Below, one piece after another: positions 18,710-27,147 of a stretch of DNA of 56,726 nucleotides. Both the position numbers and the translations under genes were made by a program. Numbering within the stretch: the first letter of the stretch is position 1; each line of letters begins with the position of its first letter. The notes beneath the pieces are model-generated. The model was not told the DNA's origin. It searched no databases and saw nothing but the letters and a program-made list of their open reading frames with translations. The DNA is taken from assembly GCF_021531495.1 (NCBI RefSeq), contig NZ_JADYTY010000011.1, positions 1 to 56,726 of the forward strand, in the 5' to 3' direction. This stretch comes from Anaerovibrio lipolyticus (GTDB taxonomy: Bacteria; Bacillota; Negativicutes; Selenomonadales; Selenomonadaceae).

Positions 18710-18719
18710 GTCTGTAGAC
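18710..18719. promoter_or_regulatory. Possible operator of the restriction locus controller
   Basis: GTCT-GT-AGAC is a short perfect dyad about 55 bases before the controller gene. It resembles the GACT/AGTC half-sites bound by C proteins of restriction systems. Only one copy was seen, so this is weak. Confidence 0.3.
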
Positions 18720-18774
18720 TTTTTGTGTGCTCAAAAATATAATATATTACGTTACATGGGGGGTGTTTGTCAAG

Positions 18775-18987
18775 GTGGATATAGTAAAAGTTTTTGGAAC
18801 GAATTTAAGAAAATACCGAAATGAGTTGGGCGTTTCACAGGAAAAATTCGCAGAAATGTGTGGTTTGCACAGGACATATATAAGCGACATAGAACGCTTC
18901 CAAAGAAGCATTGCTCTTGATAATGTACAAAAAATTGCCGACGCTCTCGGAATCGATACATATAAATTATTCATTGAAGAAGGGTGA
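18775..18987 (+). CDS. XRE-family helix-turn-helix controller (C protein)
   Basis: A 70-residue DNA-binding protein. GTG 18775 is preferred because a G-rich Shine-Dalgarno-like stretch lies about 10 bases before it; upstream in-frame starts would extend into the promoter region. The helix-turn-helix reads LGVSQEKFAEMCGLHRTYIS followed by DIERFQRSI and ends in DALGIDTYKLF. Size and position directly before a nuclease gene are those of C proteins that delay nuclease expression until methylation is complete. Its stop codon is 5 bases before the nuclease ATG. Confidence 0.82.
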   Translation: MDIVKVFGTNLRKYRNELGVSQEKFAEMCGLHRTYISDIERFQRSIALDNVQKIADALGIDTYKLFIEEG

Positions 18988-18992
18988 ATATT

Positions 18993-19856
18993 ATGAGAGA
19001 CCAAATAAAAAGAATTGTAATTGAAGAATTTTCAAATCTGACCGCCCTTATAGAGGCAGACTTTTCTTCCAACTATAGACGTAAAGTTAATAATTTCCTT
19101 TTAAGTCAAATGGATGAGAGAATAACTGCAAGCATGGTTTTTGTCAGTAGTTTTGAATCAAAGAGTGGGTTTGCAATCGAAACATGCGCTAAAAGAATTG
19201 CGCGATTGACATTTGGAGAAGAAAATGTTCCTGCGATAGTTAATCCACGTAATCTGCATCACAGTATTGATCCTGCAAGTGTTACGGGTCAAGTTGTAGT
19301 AACTGATGTAGATACCCACAACGGAGATTTACGAGGAGAAATCGCTTCTTTCAGAGCAAACAATGAAGCAACCGGGAAAGGTAGAATGCGTGAAGAAAGC
19401 CGAGTGACGCATGCGACATGCAAATCTACTTTGCTGCCGCTCTCTCGGAAGTATAAATCAACACGCATTTATACAAAGCCCGTTGATTTGGCATTTTTTG
19501 ATGGTACAAATTGGAACATTATGGAATTGAAAGCAGGCGGTGATTTAGATAGTTCTAATGCTCCTTCTAATGTTGAAAAACTTTTGACAATATATGTCGA
19601 TATGGGCATCGAAAATTGCAAGGCGTACTTTGCCACATTATATAATAAAGACGGAGAAAGAAACACTTGGACTGGTGCAGTAAAAAAACATTTGAATTAT
19701 CCGTCTATGTTTTTAATAGGTAAGAATTTTTGGGAGCGGATTTTACCCGCTGGAATGCCATATGAAGAATTCACTGAAGTCTATCGTGAAGCGTTAGAGG
19801 AAATTGATTTAAATAAACGCATCAACGATATGATTAGTGAATGTATTGGAGAGTAA
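18993..19856 (+). CDS. Type II restriction endonuclease, TdeIII-like, subunit 1
   Basis: A 287-residue protein. ATG 18993 follows AAGGGTG; an in-frame GTG at 18984 is the alternative. The PD-(D/E)XK core is visible as PVDL with Asp165, then MELKAGG with Glu178 and Lys180. Directly after comes GGDLDSSNAPSNVEKLL, a pattern I associate with TdeIII-family enzymes. A second nuclease with the same core follows the methylase (20555-21439), sharing K(A/M)GG(D/N)LD..NAPSN and a C-terminal FW..(V/I)LP segment. The stop abuts the methylase start (no gap). The two nucleases may form a heterodimer or be two independent enzymes. Confidence 0.85.
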   Translation: MRDQIKRIVIEEFSNLTALIEADFSSNYRRKVNNFLLSQMDERITASMVFVSSFESKSGFAIETCAKRIARLTFGEENVPAIVNPRNLHHSIDPASVTGQVVVTDVDTHNGDLRGEIASFRANNEATGKGRMREESRVTHATCKSTLLPLSRKYKSTRIYTKPVDLAFFDGTNWNIMELKAGGDLDSSNAPSNVEKLLTIYVDMGIENCKAYFATLYNKDGERNTWTGAVKKHLNYPSMFLIGKNFWERILPAGMPYEEFTEVYREALEEIDLNKRINDMISECIGE

Positions 19857-20558
19857 ATGTCAAGGCTCATCAACAAGGATTGTCTGGAATATATGAAAGG
19901 CCTTCCGGACAATTGCATTGATTTAATACTAACCGATCCTCCTTACAATATCGCTCAGTACTCAACTGGGAATATTCCTCTTCCCGGCAGAGATGCATTG
20001 AATAATGATATTGCAGACTGGGACAACGTACCTCTCGACCCGAAAGATTTATTATACGATTTCAAGCGGATAATAAAACCGGATGGAAACATATTTGTTT
20101 TTACAAGCTATAACTTAATCGGAAAATGGCATGAGGTTTTTGATAGCGAATTTGATACCTTTCAGTTTTTTATCTGGCACAAAACAAATCCAGCTCCGAA
20201 AATCTACAAAAATGGGTTTTTGAATAGTTGCGAAATGATTATTTGTCTTTGGAACAAGGGTCACAAATGGAATTTTACAACACAGAACGAGATGCATAAT
20301 TTTTTTGAATCTCCAATATGCATGACCCCAGAGCGATTGAAGAATCCCAAACATCCAGCTCAAAAACCTGTAAGCCTTTTATCTCATATTATTAATATTG
20401 CCTCTAATCCCGGCGACATAGTTTTTGATCCGTTTATGGGCGTGGGTTCTACAGGTGTTGCGGCAAGACAGTGTGGCAGACGTTTTGTTGGATGCGAAAT
20501 TGATAAGGTTTATTACGATGCTGCCTGTTTAAGGATGGGAGGATGTGAACAGTTATGA
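19857..20558 (+). CDS. DNA methyltransferase, beta class (N6-adenine or N4-cytosine)
   Basis: A 233-residue modification enzyme. Catalytic motif IV is LTDPPYN at residues 26-31, and the SAM-binding motif I DPFMGVGST lies near the C-terminus. Motif IV before motif I defines the beta class, as in many type II systems. It starts immediately after the first nuclease stop and overlaps the second nuclease by 4 bases (ATGA), so all four plus-strand genes form one operon. DPPY favours N6-adenine methylation, but beta enzymes with this motif can methylate N4-cytosine as well. Confidence 0.92.
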   Translation: MSRLINKDCLEYMKGLPDNCIDLILTDPPYNIAQYSTGNIPLPGRDALNNDIADWDNVPLDPKDLLYDFKRIIKPDGNIFVFTSYNLIGKWHEVFDSEFDTFQFFIWHKTNPAPKIYKNGFLNSCEMIICLWNKGHKWNFTTQNEMHNFFESPICMTPERLKNPKHPAQKPVSLLSHIINIASNPGDIVFDPFMGVGSTGVAARQCGRRFVGCEIDKVYYDAACLRMGGCEQL

Positions 20559-21439
20559 AAATTGAAGATTTTTTGCTCACAGAACTAAAGGCAATGTCGG
20601 ACAATGTTTGTAATAATTACGAAGAAAATATGGGGAATCGAGAGAAGAATCCGTTTCTGCCTCTAATCAACAATGACATAAAGAAGTATATGGCGCTTGG
20701 AAGAAGTGTTGACTCTCAGCTGGGCAACAGGATTCAGCGTATTATTTTCTTTTTGTCTCGCCAAAAATTTGGAGTTATTGGAGCGCCTAACATCACTGTG
20801 CTTAATTATGATGAACTTTCCGGGCAGGTAACTGTAACCTTGTTTTCTGTTCCTCTTGATGTCGATAAAAAATGGCAAAATAAAAACTTCAACCCGTTTG
20901 CTCAATATGTTTATATTTCGAGCAACTTATCGGATAAGGACGTAAAACGAAAACTAAAAATAAAATCCAAATGCGACAAATTAGCAACTACAAAAATCGT
21001 AATGGACTTAAATTCACCTACCGCTAAATCAGAACTTTCAAACTGGAAAGGGAAAAATTATCCGGTTGATCTGTTGACGCTTAGCATTAAGGAAGAAGGT
21101 ACCAGCGAAAAAAAGATAATTGAAGACTTATTTGTTTATGAAATAAAAATGGGCGGGAATCTTGACACTAAAAATGCCCCAAGTAACGCAGATGAAGTTT
21201 TGAAAAACAAGAATATGTTTTCTTTTGTAGCTAACAGTCATTCATTTTTTGCTACTTGCTATGGTGAATGTTCACAGTCGGTAAAAAGTGCTATGGAAAC
21301 GAAAAACTGCGAACTACTGACACCGGACGATTTCTGGGCAAAAGTGTTGCCCTTAGAGCTTACCTTTAAGGATTTTATTGATAAATTCAAAGTGGCGTTT
21401 GAAAATTCAAAAATAGAAAGTGCAATAGAAAATCTCTAA
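20555..21439 (+). CDS. Type II restriction endonuclease, TdeIII-like, subunit 2
   Basis: A 294-residue paralogue of the nuclease at 18993-19856. The core is PVDLLTLSIKEEG with Asp172, then VYEIKMGG with Glu196 and Lys198, followed by GGNLDTKNAPSNADEVL. The C-terminus CELLTPDDFWAKVLPLELTF parallels MFLIGKNFWERILPAGMPY in the first nuclease. The N-terminal halves differ, with an insertion of basic residues around KRKLKIKSKCDK, which suggests different DNA contacts. Both active sites look intact, which fits a two-subunit enzyme in which each subunit nicks one strand of an asymmetric site, as known for BbvCI and Bpu10I. That assignment is inference. Confidence 0.84.
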   Translation: MKIEDFLLTELKAMSDNVCNNYEENMGNREKNPFLPLINNDIKKYMALGRSVDSQLGNRIQRIIFFLSRQKFGVIGAPNITVLNYDELSGQVTVTLFSVPLDVDKKWQNKNFNPFAQYVYISSNLSDKDVKRKLKIKSKCDKLATTKIVMDLNSPTAKSELSNWKGKNYPVDLLTLSIKEEGTSEKKIIEDLFVYEIKMGGNLDTKNAPSNADEVLKNKNMFSFVANSHSFFATCYGECSQSVKSAMETKNCELLTPDDFWAKVLPLELTFKDFIDKFKVAFENSKIESAIENL

Positions 21440-21493
21440 TCAAATTAAGTAGCCGCTTAAATCATGAGTACAAAATATAAAGGAGAAGTTGTC

Positions 21494-21745
21494 ATGAGCA
21501 ATAATATTAAAGAGAGTGTTATCAAAAATTTTTTAAGTTCTCTTCTTTCTGTTGAAAACAAGATTTCATTGAATGATTTTATTGACCGAATTCCGCAGGC
21601 CTTCAATTTAAGTGACTATGATGAAGAGAATTCATCAACAAGACCAACAGAGCCGATGTTTGAACAAAGAGTCAGAAATCTCATAAGCCACAATAACCTT
21701 CCGGATGATGTGGATTACGAAGATGGATTTTTCAAGAAGAAATAG
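21494..21745 (+). CDS. Small protein of the restriction locus
   Basis: An 83-residue protein with ATG 21494 behind AAAGGAGAAG; the upstream in-frame ATG at 21464 lacks a ribosome-binding site. Its C-terminal half PTEPMFEQRVRNLISHNNLP resembles the (E/Q)RVRNxxSH motif that I know from accessory regions of HNH-type restriction nucleases. There is no catalytic motif of its own. It is the last plus-strand gene of the locus and ends 9 bases before a bidirectional terminator. It may be a specificity or dimerisation factor, or a remnant of a larger nuclease. Confidence 0.6.
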   Translation: MSNNIKESVIKNFLSSLLSVENKISLNDFIDRIPQAFNLSDYDEENSSTRPTEPMFEQRVRNLISHNNLPDDVDYEDGFFKKK

Positions 21746-21753
21746 ACCTCCAA

Positions 21754-21797
21754 AAAGAAAAAGTGCTAAGGTCAATGGGCCTTAGCACTTTTTCTTT
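21754..21797. terminator. Bidirectional terminator between convergent restriction-locus units
   Basis: A perfect 18-bp stem (21754-21771 with 21780-21797) around an 8-nt loop, A-rich on the left and T-rich on the right, so it works in both directions. It overlaps the stop codon of the minus-strand methylase. Confidence 0.92.
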
Positions 21798-22911
21798 ATA
21801 TCGCTATGTTTGTGATTATAAGATGCTCGACATTACGTTCATTCCTGCTCCGAACATTATATGTATATGTTTTATCAAAGCACAGAATATTGAAGAACCC
21901 GTCATAAAGAGAATATATGAAATCGGTATTTTTAATAATCAATATGAACTTTGCTTTTGTTTTTTTTAGTGCTTCAGCCAGGCGCCGTTGATCTTCCTTA
22001 GTAAAATCCTTGCCTTCATAATCGGAAAAATCCGTGTCATACGGAGGGTCTAAGAACATAAAATCATTTTCGGTCATTTCGACAGAAGAAAAAAATTCCT
22101 CAAAATCTTGACAATGAATATCGGTTTCCGAAAACAGCTTCTGCGTTTCCGGGCAAAAGATGCCATTGATTTTGGTTTTGAAATCTTTACGATTGTAGGA
22201 CATTCCTCCATAGGGTATATTAAATTCGCCTTTACTATTATACCTAAACATGGAGCCATAACAATATTCACGGATAAAGTAGAAGTTTGCCACGCGATAC
22301 TCTTTGCTTACTGTAGAATTACGTTTTAAAAGAATATCGTTATAAATATCTCTAAAGTACATATAAGTCCCGCTGGTAAATCCCGTGATAAGGTTTTCTC
22401 GTAAATCTTCTGCGTTAAACGGAGCCTTGATTTCGTTTTTCACGGTTCGTTGCATTTTATCCAACGCGTTAGAATATAGCTGCTTTTTAAATGCTGCGGT
22501 ATCCAAAACCAGAGTTTCCACAGCTCCTATATTGAGACAATCAAATATCGTATTAACGAAGTTTTGCAATCCGTCTTGATTAAAACTACATTGTTTTATA
22601 TCGCCATATATTGCAAGTAGCTCATTATAGTGAGTTTCACAAGATAAGATAATGTTATCTAAAATAGTGCTATATGCTGTAAGCGTAGCTTTGAAATTTA
22701 AATTCTGTTCTTTTGCAAGAGAATAAAAGTCAATCAAGTCAGATGAAATATCGTTGATAACTGCTGAAGCCGGCTTCAGATAGAAAAACATAGCCCCGCC
22801 GCCGAAAAAAGGCTCGATGTATCTATCATGATTTGGTATCAAGTGCTCAATATACTTGATTTCTCTTGCCTTTCCTCCCGGCCATTTAATTAGCGTGTTT
22901 ACTGTCTTCAT
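21796..22911 (-). CDS. Dam-type DNA adenine methyltransferase
   Basis: A 371-residue alpha-class N6-adenine methylase on the minus strand. The start is the ATG whose first base is 22911, because the reverse complement shows GGAGG just before it; the longer frame from 22944 is not needed. Motif X/I reads LIKWPGGKAREIKYIEHLIP and RYIEPFFGGGAMFFYL, and motif IV is FMFLDPPYDTDFSDYEG. This is a different class from the first methylase of the locus. It overlaps its upstream regulator by 26 bases. Two methylases beside two nucleases suggest separate protection of each strand of an asymmetric site. Confidence 0.93.
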   Translation of the reverse strand: MKTVNTLIKWPGGKAREIKYIEHLIPNHDRYIEPFFGGGAMFFYLKPASAVINDISSDLIDFYSLAKEQNLNFKATLTAYSTILDNIILSCETHYNELLAIYGDIKQCSFNQDGLQNFVNTIFDCLNIGAVETLVLDTAAFKKQLYSNALDKMQRTVKNEIKAPFNAEDLRENLITGFTSGTYMYFRDIYNDILLKRNSTVSKEYRVANFYFIREYCYGSMFRYNSKGEFNIPYGGMSYNRKDFKTKINGIFCPETQKLFSETDIHCQDFEEFFSSVEMTENDFMFLDPPYDTDFSDYEGKDFTKEDQRRLAEALKKTKAKFILIIKNTDFIYSLYDGFFNILCFDKTYTYNVRSRNERNVEHLIITNIAI

Positions 22912-23122
22912 TTTTGCCTCCGCTGTTAACGTGTTCAATAACATCGTTTATATTACAATGGAAATAAGAACAAATTCTGTCAATTATATCCATAGAAACT
23001 TGTTCGCTTCGCCCCATTTTATCCATTGTGGATTTTGAAATACTCGTTACCTCCATCAACTGCTTTTTAGACATATCCTTATCAATCAGCAATTTCCACA
23101 AGGGTTTGTAAGAAAAAGACAT
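22886..23122 (-). CDS. XRE-family helix-turn-helix regulator
   Basis: A 78-residue DNA-binding protein transcribed with the Dam-type methylase. The helix-turn-helix reads MSKKQLMEVTSISKSTMDKM and is followed by DIIDRICSYFHCNINDVIEH, the usual C-terminal form of small Cro/C1-type regulators. A clear GAAAGGAGC site precedes its start on the minus strand. It probably controls the methylase unit independently of the C protein on the other strand. Confidence 0.85.
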   Translation of the reverse strand: MSFSYKPLWKLLIDKDMSKKQLMEVTSISKSTMDKMGRSEQVSMDIIDRICSYFHCNINDVIEHVNSGGKNEDSKHAN

Positions 23123-23272
23123 TTTGCAGCTCCTTTCTATTTGTTGATAAATATATTATGCAGCGAAAGTATCGAGATGTCAATATTTATTCACTTTAAT
23201 TAAGGCATTAAAGTATTTGGCTGACAACATTGTATCCGTCGCATTCAAAACAAGTATTGTAGCAAATCATTT

Positions 23273-24214
23273 TTATTGTTGTTCCTTTTTTCGCTCGTAA
23301 TACGCTCTGGCCTTCCGGTTATTACGCTCGGCTTGGCAGTTCGGATTGTTGCAATACCGCTGTCTGCTGGAATGACGGACGAAATATTCACCACAGGCCA
23401 TGCAGGTCAGAATGGAGCCTTGAGACTCAAAATAGTCCATGTCTTTATCAATCGGCGGTGCCACATCCGCTACCAGACGGGCGAAGGTGTACCACGCAAT
23501 ATCAAATACCGACTGCACATCGGCTCCCAGCTCTATTTTTCCTGTTCTCTTGTTTTTCTGGAGCCTCATCCTTATGTCTGGAATAGCCTCCATTACATTG
23601 AGCATGAGGTCATCATATTCCTTGTTGAATTCTGTAAGGTATTCTTCATCCGTTTCGCAATGACGGAATTTCTCAAGGAACGGCTTGCTGTCACAGATTC
23701 TCCCCTCATAATATAATGCCCTGCCGCTGGCAACGTCATGACTGACATGGACTCTTTTGAGAACATCATAATATTCAAATGCGGAGCCGAGCTTGCAGAG
23801 GTCATTTACGAAGTCCTTTACATCGAAAGTTCCCCAATTAATAATCTCCCCGCTCAGATAAAGCTCCATATAATTTTCCTGCTCCATCAGATTACACAGC
23901 TGCTCAATGTTATACGGAGCAACATTCCTGCGGCACCAGTCCCAGACCATCTCTGTGATACCCACAGAATAGTCCGGGGCATTTATTTTTTTATAGAGAT
24001 TGCAAAGGCTGACCAGAAGATCCTGCCCGGTTATCGAATAATCAGTCCCTGCCTCCGGACGATTGAAAAATGTGCATATCGGCACAATTATATCTTCTTT
24101 GCGCTCGTGATCATACTCCGGGACACATTCCGGGAAACGGACAGCCTTATATATCATCTCTCCCACGCCGCCTATTTCCGTAAAAGAGAAAAAATCAGTT
24201 GGTAGCTGCTTCAT
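23273..24214 (-). CDS. DUF6076-like protein with C-terminal zinc finger
   Basis: A 313-residue protein. The last 50 residues form a CGNR-like zinc finger: CMACGEYFV and then RQRYCNNPNCQAERNNRKAR, giving four cysteines and a basic tail that should bind nucleic acid. The N-terminal 250 residues have no recognisable catalytic motif. Proteins of this shape (DUF6076, name from memory) occur in Firmicutes mobile elements near excisionase and primase genes. It is divergently oriented to the replication genes, as phage-type regulators often are, so it may regulate the lysogeny-like switch; this is a guess. AAAGGATG precedes the ATG on the minus strand. Confidence 0.6.
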   Translation of the reverse strand: MKQLPTDFFSFTEIGGVGEMIYKAVRFPECVPEYDHERKEDIIVPICTFFNRPEAGTDYSITGQDLLVSLCNLYKKINAPDYSVGITEMVWDWCRRNVAPYNIEQLCNLMEQENYMELYLSGEIINWGTFDVKDFVNDLCKLGSAFEYYDVLKRVHVSHDVASGRALYYEGRICDSKPFLEKFRHCETDEEYLTEFNKEYDDLMLNVMEAIPDIRMRLQKNKRTGKIELGADVQSVFDIAWYTFARLVADVAPPIDKDMDYFESQGSILTCMACGEYFVRHSSRQRYCNNPNCQAERNNRKARAYYERKKEQQ

Positions 24215-24256
24215 TTGAATTCATCCTTTTCTTACCGTTAGTCTTACCGATGAGAA

Positions 24257-24286
24257 TTGTACTTCGGTAATATTATACGTTATAAT
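24257..24286 (+). promoter_or_regulatory. Promoter of the element's early genes
   Basis: TTGTAC (24257-24262), an 18-base spacer and TATAAT (24281-24286) lie in the divergent intergenic region before the small gene at 24406. Confidence 0.55.
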
Positions 24287-24405
24287 TACATCGTAAACAA
24301 GAGCAAATTGTAAAAAACTTTCTTGCTTACAGCGGACGTCAACCGAAAAGGCTGTTTCCCGCAACCGAGGGAGCAGTCTATCTATTTGGATAGGAGGTAT
24401 CAGTA

Positions 24406-24561
24406 ATGAAGGATCGAAAACGGCAGCGTGAAAACCGGCGGCTGAAAAGCAAAGAAGAACTGATCGACAGGCGTAATAATTGTGGTGTCAAAGACCTCAC
24501 AGCCTACAATGCAGTTCTTCAGATAAAGACCAATGGAAAAGCGGCCATAGTCCTCAGATAA
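24406..24561 (+). CDS. Small basic protein upstream of the excisionase-like gene
   Basis: A 51-residue frame with a very good ribosome-binding site (TAGGAGG, 8 bases before ATG 24406). The N-terminus MKDRKRQRENRRLKSKEELI is strongly basic, followed by VKDLTAYNAVLQI, a pattern seen in small proteins that commonly precede excisionase and primase genes in Firmicutes elements. I do not know its function. A hairpin (TGCCACC/GGTGGTA, 24569-24595) with T-rich sequence follows it and may attenuate the next gene. Confidence 0.6.
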   Translation: MKDRKRQRENRRLKSKEELIDRRNNCGVKDLTAYNAVLQIKTNGKAAIVLR

Positions 24562-24634
24562 ACCTGCAACTGCCACCTTCGGAAACGATGGTGGTATTTG
24601 TTTGCTCAAAATTCAGAAGAAAGGAGCGCCAGAG

Positions 24635-24811
24635 ATGGAAAAACAGACAATCAGCGTACAGGAGCTTTCTACGCAGCTCGGCATCAGCCTTCCAAAGGCG
24701 TATGAGCTTGTAAAGACTCCCGGCTTTCCGGTTATCCGGATCGGAACGAGAATTCTCATTCCCGTTGATGCCTTTAAAGAATGGCTTGTTATCAATTCTG
24801 CCAATGTGTAA
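24635..24811 (+). CDS. Excisionase-like helix-turn-helix protein
   Basis: A 58-residue protein with AAAGGAG before ATG 24635. ISVQELSTQLGISLPKAYEL followed by VIRIGTRILIPVDAFKEWL is the MerR/Xis-type winged helix of excisionases. In element biology such proteins steer the recombinase towards excision. It lies between the early promoter and the primase-helicase, far from the serine recombinase, so it could also regulate transcription. Confidence 0.78.
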   Translation: MEKQTISVQELSTQLGISLPKAYELVKTPGFPVIRIGTRILIPVDAFKEWLVINSANV

Positions 24812-24847
24812 GGCAGAGAAAAATCTGACGGAAAGGAGGTGCAGGAA

Positions 24848-27145
24848 ATGGCCGACAATATGCAGGAGCTGAAACAACAGAAAATATGGATGTTATGGCG
24901 CTGGGAAATAAAACCGGACGGAAAGCGCACAAAGGTGCCGATGTCCGTCAGCGGCGGTCCCTGCGGTACAGATAAAAAATGGTGTAGCACTTGGGCTACC
25001 TACGATGAGGCTGCCGCAGCTAAGGAAACTGTCTCCGGTGCCGCCGGTATCGGTTTCAAAATCCCGGAGGGCTACTACTTCATAGATATTGATGACCGGG
25101 AGCTTTCCGATCCGCTCGTGCAGACGATATTCTCCCGGCACGATTCCTACGCAGAACAGTCCGTCAGCGGCACCGGCATCCACCAGTACGGCAAATGTGA
25201 TTTCGCGCAGGTACCTACCTATACGGACAAGACCGGAAAGCTGTGCCTCGACCGGCAGTTTTATCAGAAAAACCCCAATAACAAGATGGAGCTGTATATC
25301 GGCGGCATTACAAACCGCTTTGCTGTCTATACCGGAAACGTCATAGAGGACAAGCCTCTCCGGGAATGTACCGCAGCAATCCTTACCACGCTGGACAAGG
25401 ATATGCGCAGAAAGCCGAAGACCAAGTACAGCGAAAAGCGTGACGGCAGCAAAGCGGATTTTGACATCGTATGCAATCTGCGAAAGCAGAAAAACGGTGA
25501 GAAATTCAGTAAGCTCTACGACAGCGGAGATTTCAACGAATATAACTCACAGTCCGAAGCCGATGCCGCGCTCTGTGCCATGATCGCATTTCGCACCGGG
25601 CCAGACCCGGAGGCTATTGACGAGATTTTCAGAGGCTCGGCGCTGTTCCGGGATAAGTGGAATCGTGATGATTACAGGACAAGCACCATAGAGGCTGGCA
25701 TTGAAGCCTGTCACGGCACCTTCCATAAATCCAAGATGGATCACCCGTATTTCGTTAAATTCAATGAAATGACAGGTGCACCGTACATCAGTGTTCCGCT
25801 GCTTGCGAAATATGTCCGGGAACACCTCTGTTATCTGCTTGTACGGGATAACGGCAAGCAGGGGCTCCTCAAATATGTATATGAGGACGGCTGCTACCGG
25901 CTTTATGCCGACAGTATGCTGATGGGCCGTATCAAGCAGTTCATTGCCGATTACGATGAGGAGCTTGTGAAAATGGGACAGGTTTCCGAGACGCTGAATC
26001 ATATCACCACAGACCTTAACTATGTGACACAGGACGATCTGAACGGCGATGAAGACCTTATCAATTTCAGAAACGGTCTCCTGCGGGTAACCGAGGACAG
26101 TCTGCAGCTTTTTCCGCACAGCCCGGATATCCTTTCCACCATTCAGATCCCCTGTGACTGGAAAGGTGTCCCGTCTCCGACACCGGTATTCGACAGATAT
26201 ATGCACACGCTTACCAACGGAGATAAAGAAATCGAACAGCTCCTGCTGGAGTTCATCGGTGCCTGTATCTCCAATGTGAAAGGCAGCCGCATGAAAAAAT
26301 CTCTATTTCTTGTCGGTAACGGTGATACCGGAAAATCTCAACTGAAAAGCCTTGTGGAGAAGCTCCTCGGCAGAGGAAATTTCATCGGCATTGACCTCAA
26401 AGAGATTGAGGCCCGTTTCGGCACCGGTGCTATCTACGGCACACGCCTCGCCGGTTCCTCGGATATGAGCTTTCTCTCTGTCAACGAGCTGAAAGCCTTC
26501 AAAATGATCACCGGCGGCGATGCGATTTTTGCAGAGTTCAAAGGGATGCAGGGCTTTCAGTACACCTACAATGGTCTGCTCTGGTTTTGCATGAACAGGC
26601 TGCCAAAGTTCGGCGGCGATGACGGGCAATGGGTTTATGACCGCATTATGGTAGTCAGCTGCCCCAATGTCATACCGAAGGAAAAACAGGACAAACAGCT
26701 TCTGGACAAGATGTATGCCGAGCGGGACGGGATTGTATATAAGGCGGTCACAGCCTTACAGAGAGTAATCGCAAATGGCTACCGCTTTTCTGAGCCTGCC
26801 AGCGTTACGGCTGCCAGAAAGGAATACAAAAGCACCAACAGCACCGTCATCAGTTTCTTTGAGGAATGTATGTGCCCTTGGCAGAACGGGAAAATCAACC
26901 GGCATTGCACCACAGGCCGCATCTACAAGGTTTATCAAGCATGGTGCCGGGAAAACAATAACGGCTATGCAAAAAGCGCCAAAGAGTTCCGGGAGGAGCT
27001 TGCCGATTATCTCGGTACAACATTCACGGATATGACTTCTCGGCAGAAAGGCAATACCTATTACAGGGATTATTCACTGACACTGGAGGCGAAAGAACAG
27101 TTTGCAAGGGAGTATGGCTACGATGACGGTACCGATTTTCTCTGA
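24848..27145 (+). CDS. Primase-helicase (AEP-like primase plus D5/SF3 helicase)
   Basis: A 765-residue replication protein. ATG 24848 is chosen because AAAGGAGGT ends 8 bases before it; a GTG at 24839 lies inside that site. The N-terminus opens KIWMLWRWEIKPDGKRTKVP; motif FIDIDDRELSD (about residues 77-87) and SGTGIHQYGK supply the DxD and sxH features of archaeo-eukaryotic primases. The C-terminal half is an SF3 helicase with Walker A VGNGDTGKSQ near residue 490 and DMSFLSVNELKAF downstream. Proteins of this kind initiate replication of phages and satellites at iteron-bearing origins, and an iteron array lies directly after its stop codon. Confidence 0.88.
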   Translation: MADNMQELKQQKIWMLWRWEIKPDGKRTKVPMSVSGGPCGTDKKWCSTWATYDEAAAAKETVSGAAGIGFKIPEGYYFIDIDDRELSDPLVQTIFSRHDSYAEQSVSGTGIHQYGKCDFAQVPTYTDKTGKLCLDRQFYQKNPNNKMELYIGGITNRFAVYTGNVIEDKPLRECTAAILTTLDKDMRRKPKTKYSEKRDGSKADFDIVCNLRKQKNGEKFSKLYDSGDFNEYNSQSEADAALCAMIAFRTGPDPEAIDEIFRGSALFRDKWNRDDYRTSTIEAGIEACHGTFHKSKMDHPYFVKFNEMTGAPYISVPLLAKYVREHLCYLLVRDNGKQGLLKYVYEDGCYRLYADSMLMGRIKQFIADYDEELVKMGQVSETLNHITTDLNYVTQDDLNGDEDLINFRNGLLRVTEDSLQLFPHSPDILSTIQIPCDWKGVPSPTPVFDRYMHTLTNGDKEIEQLLLEFIGACISNVKGSRMKKSLFLVGNGDTGKSQLKSLVEKLLGRGNFIGIDLKEIEARFGTGAIYGTRLAGSSDMSFLSVNELKAFKMITGGDAIFAEFKGMQGFQYTYNGLLWFCMNRLPKFGGDDGQWVYDRIMVVSCPNVIPKEKQDKQLLDKMYAERDGIVYKAVTALQRVIANGYRFSEPASVTAARKEYKSTNSTVISFFEECMCPWQNGKINRHCTTGRIYKVYQAWCRENNNGYAKSAKEFREELADYLGTTFTDMTSRQKGNTYYRDYSLTLEAKEQFAREYGYDDGTDFL

Positions 27146-27147
27146 CC

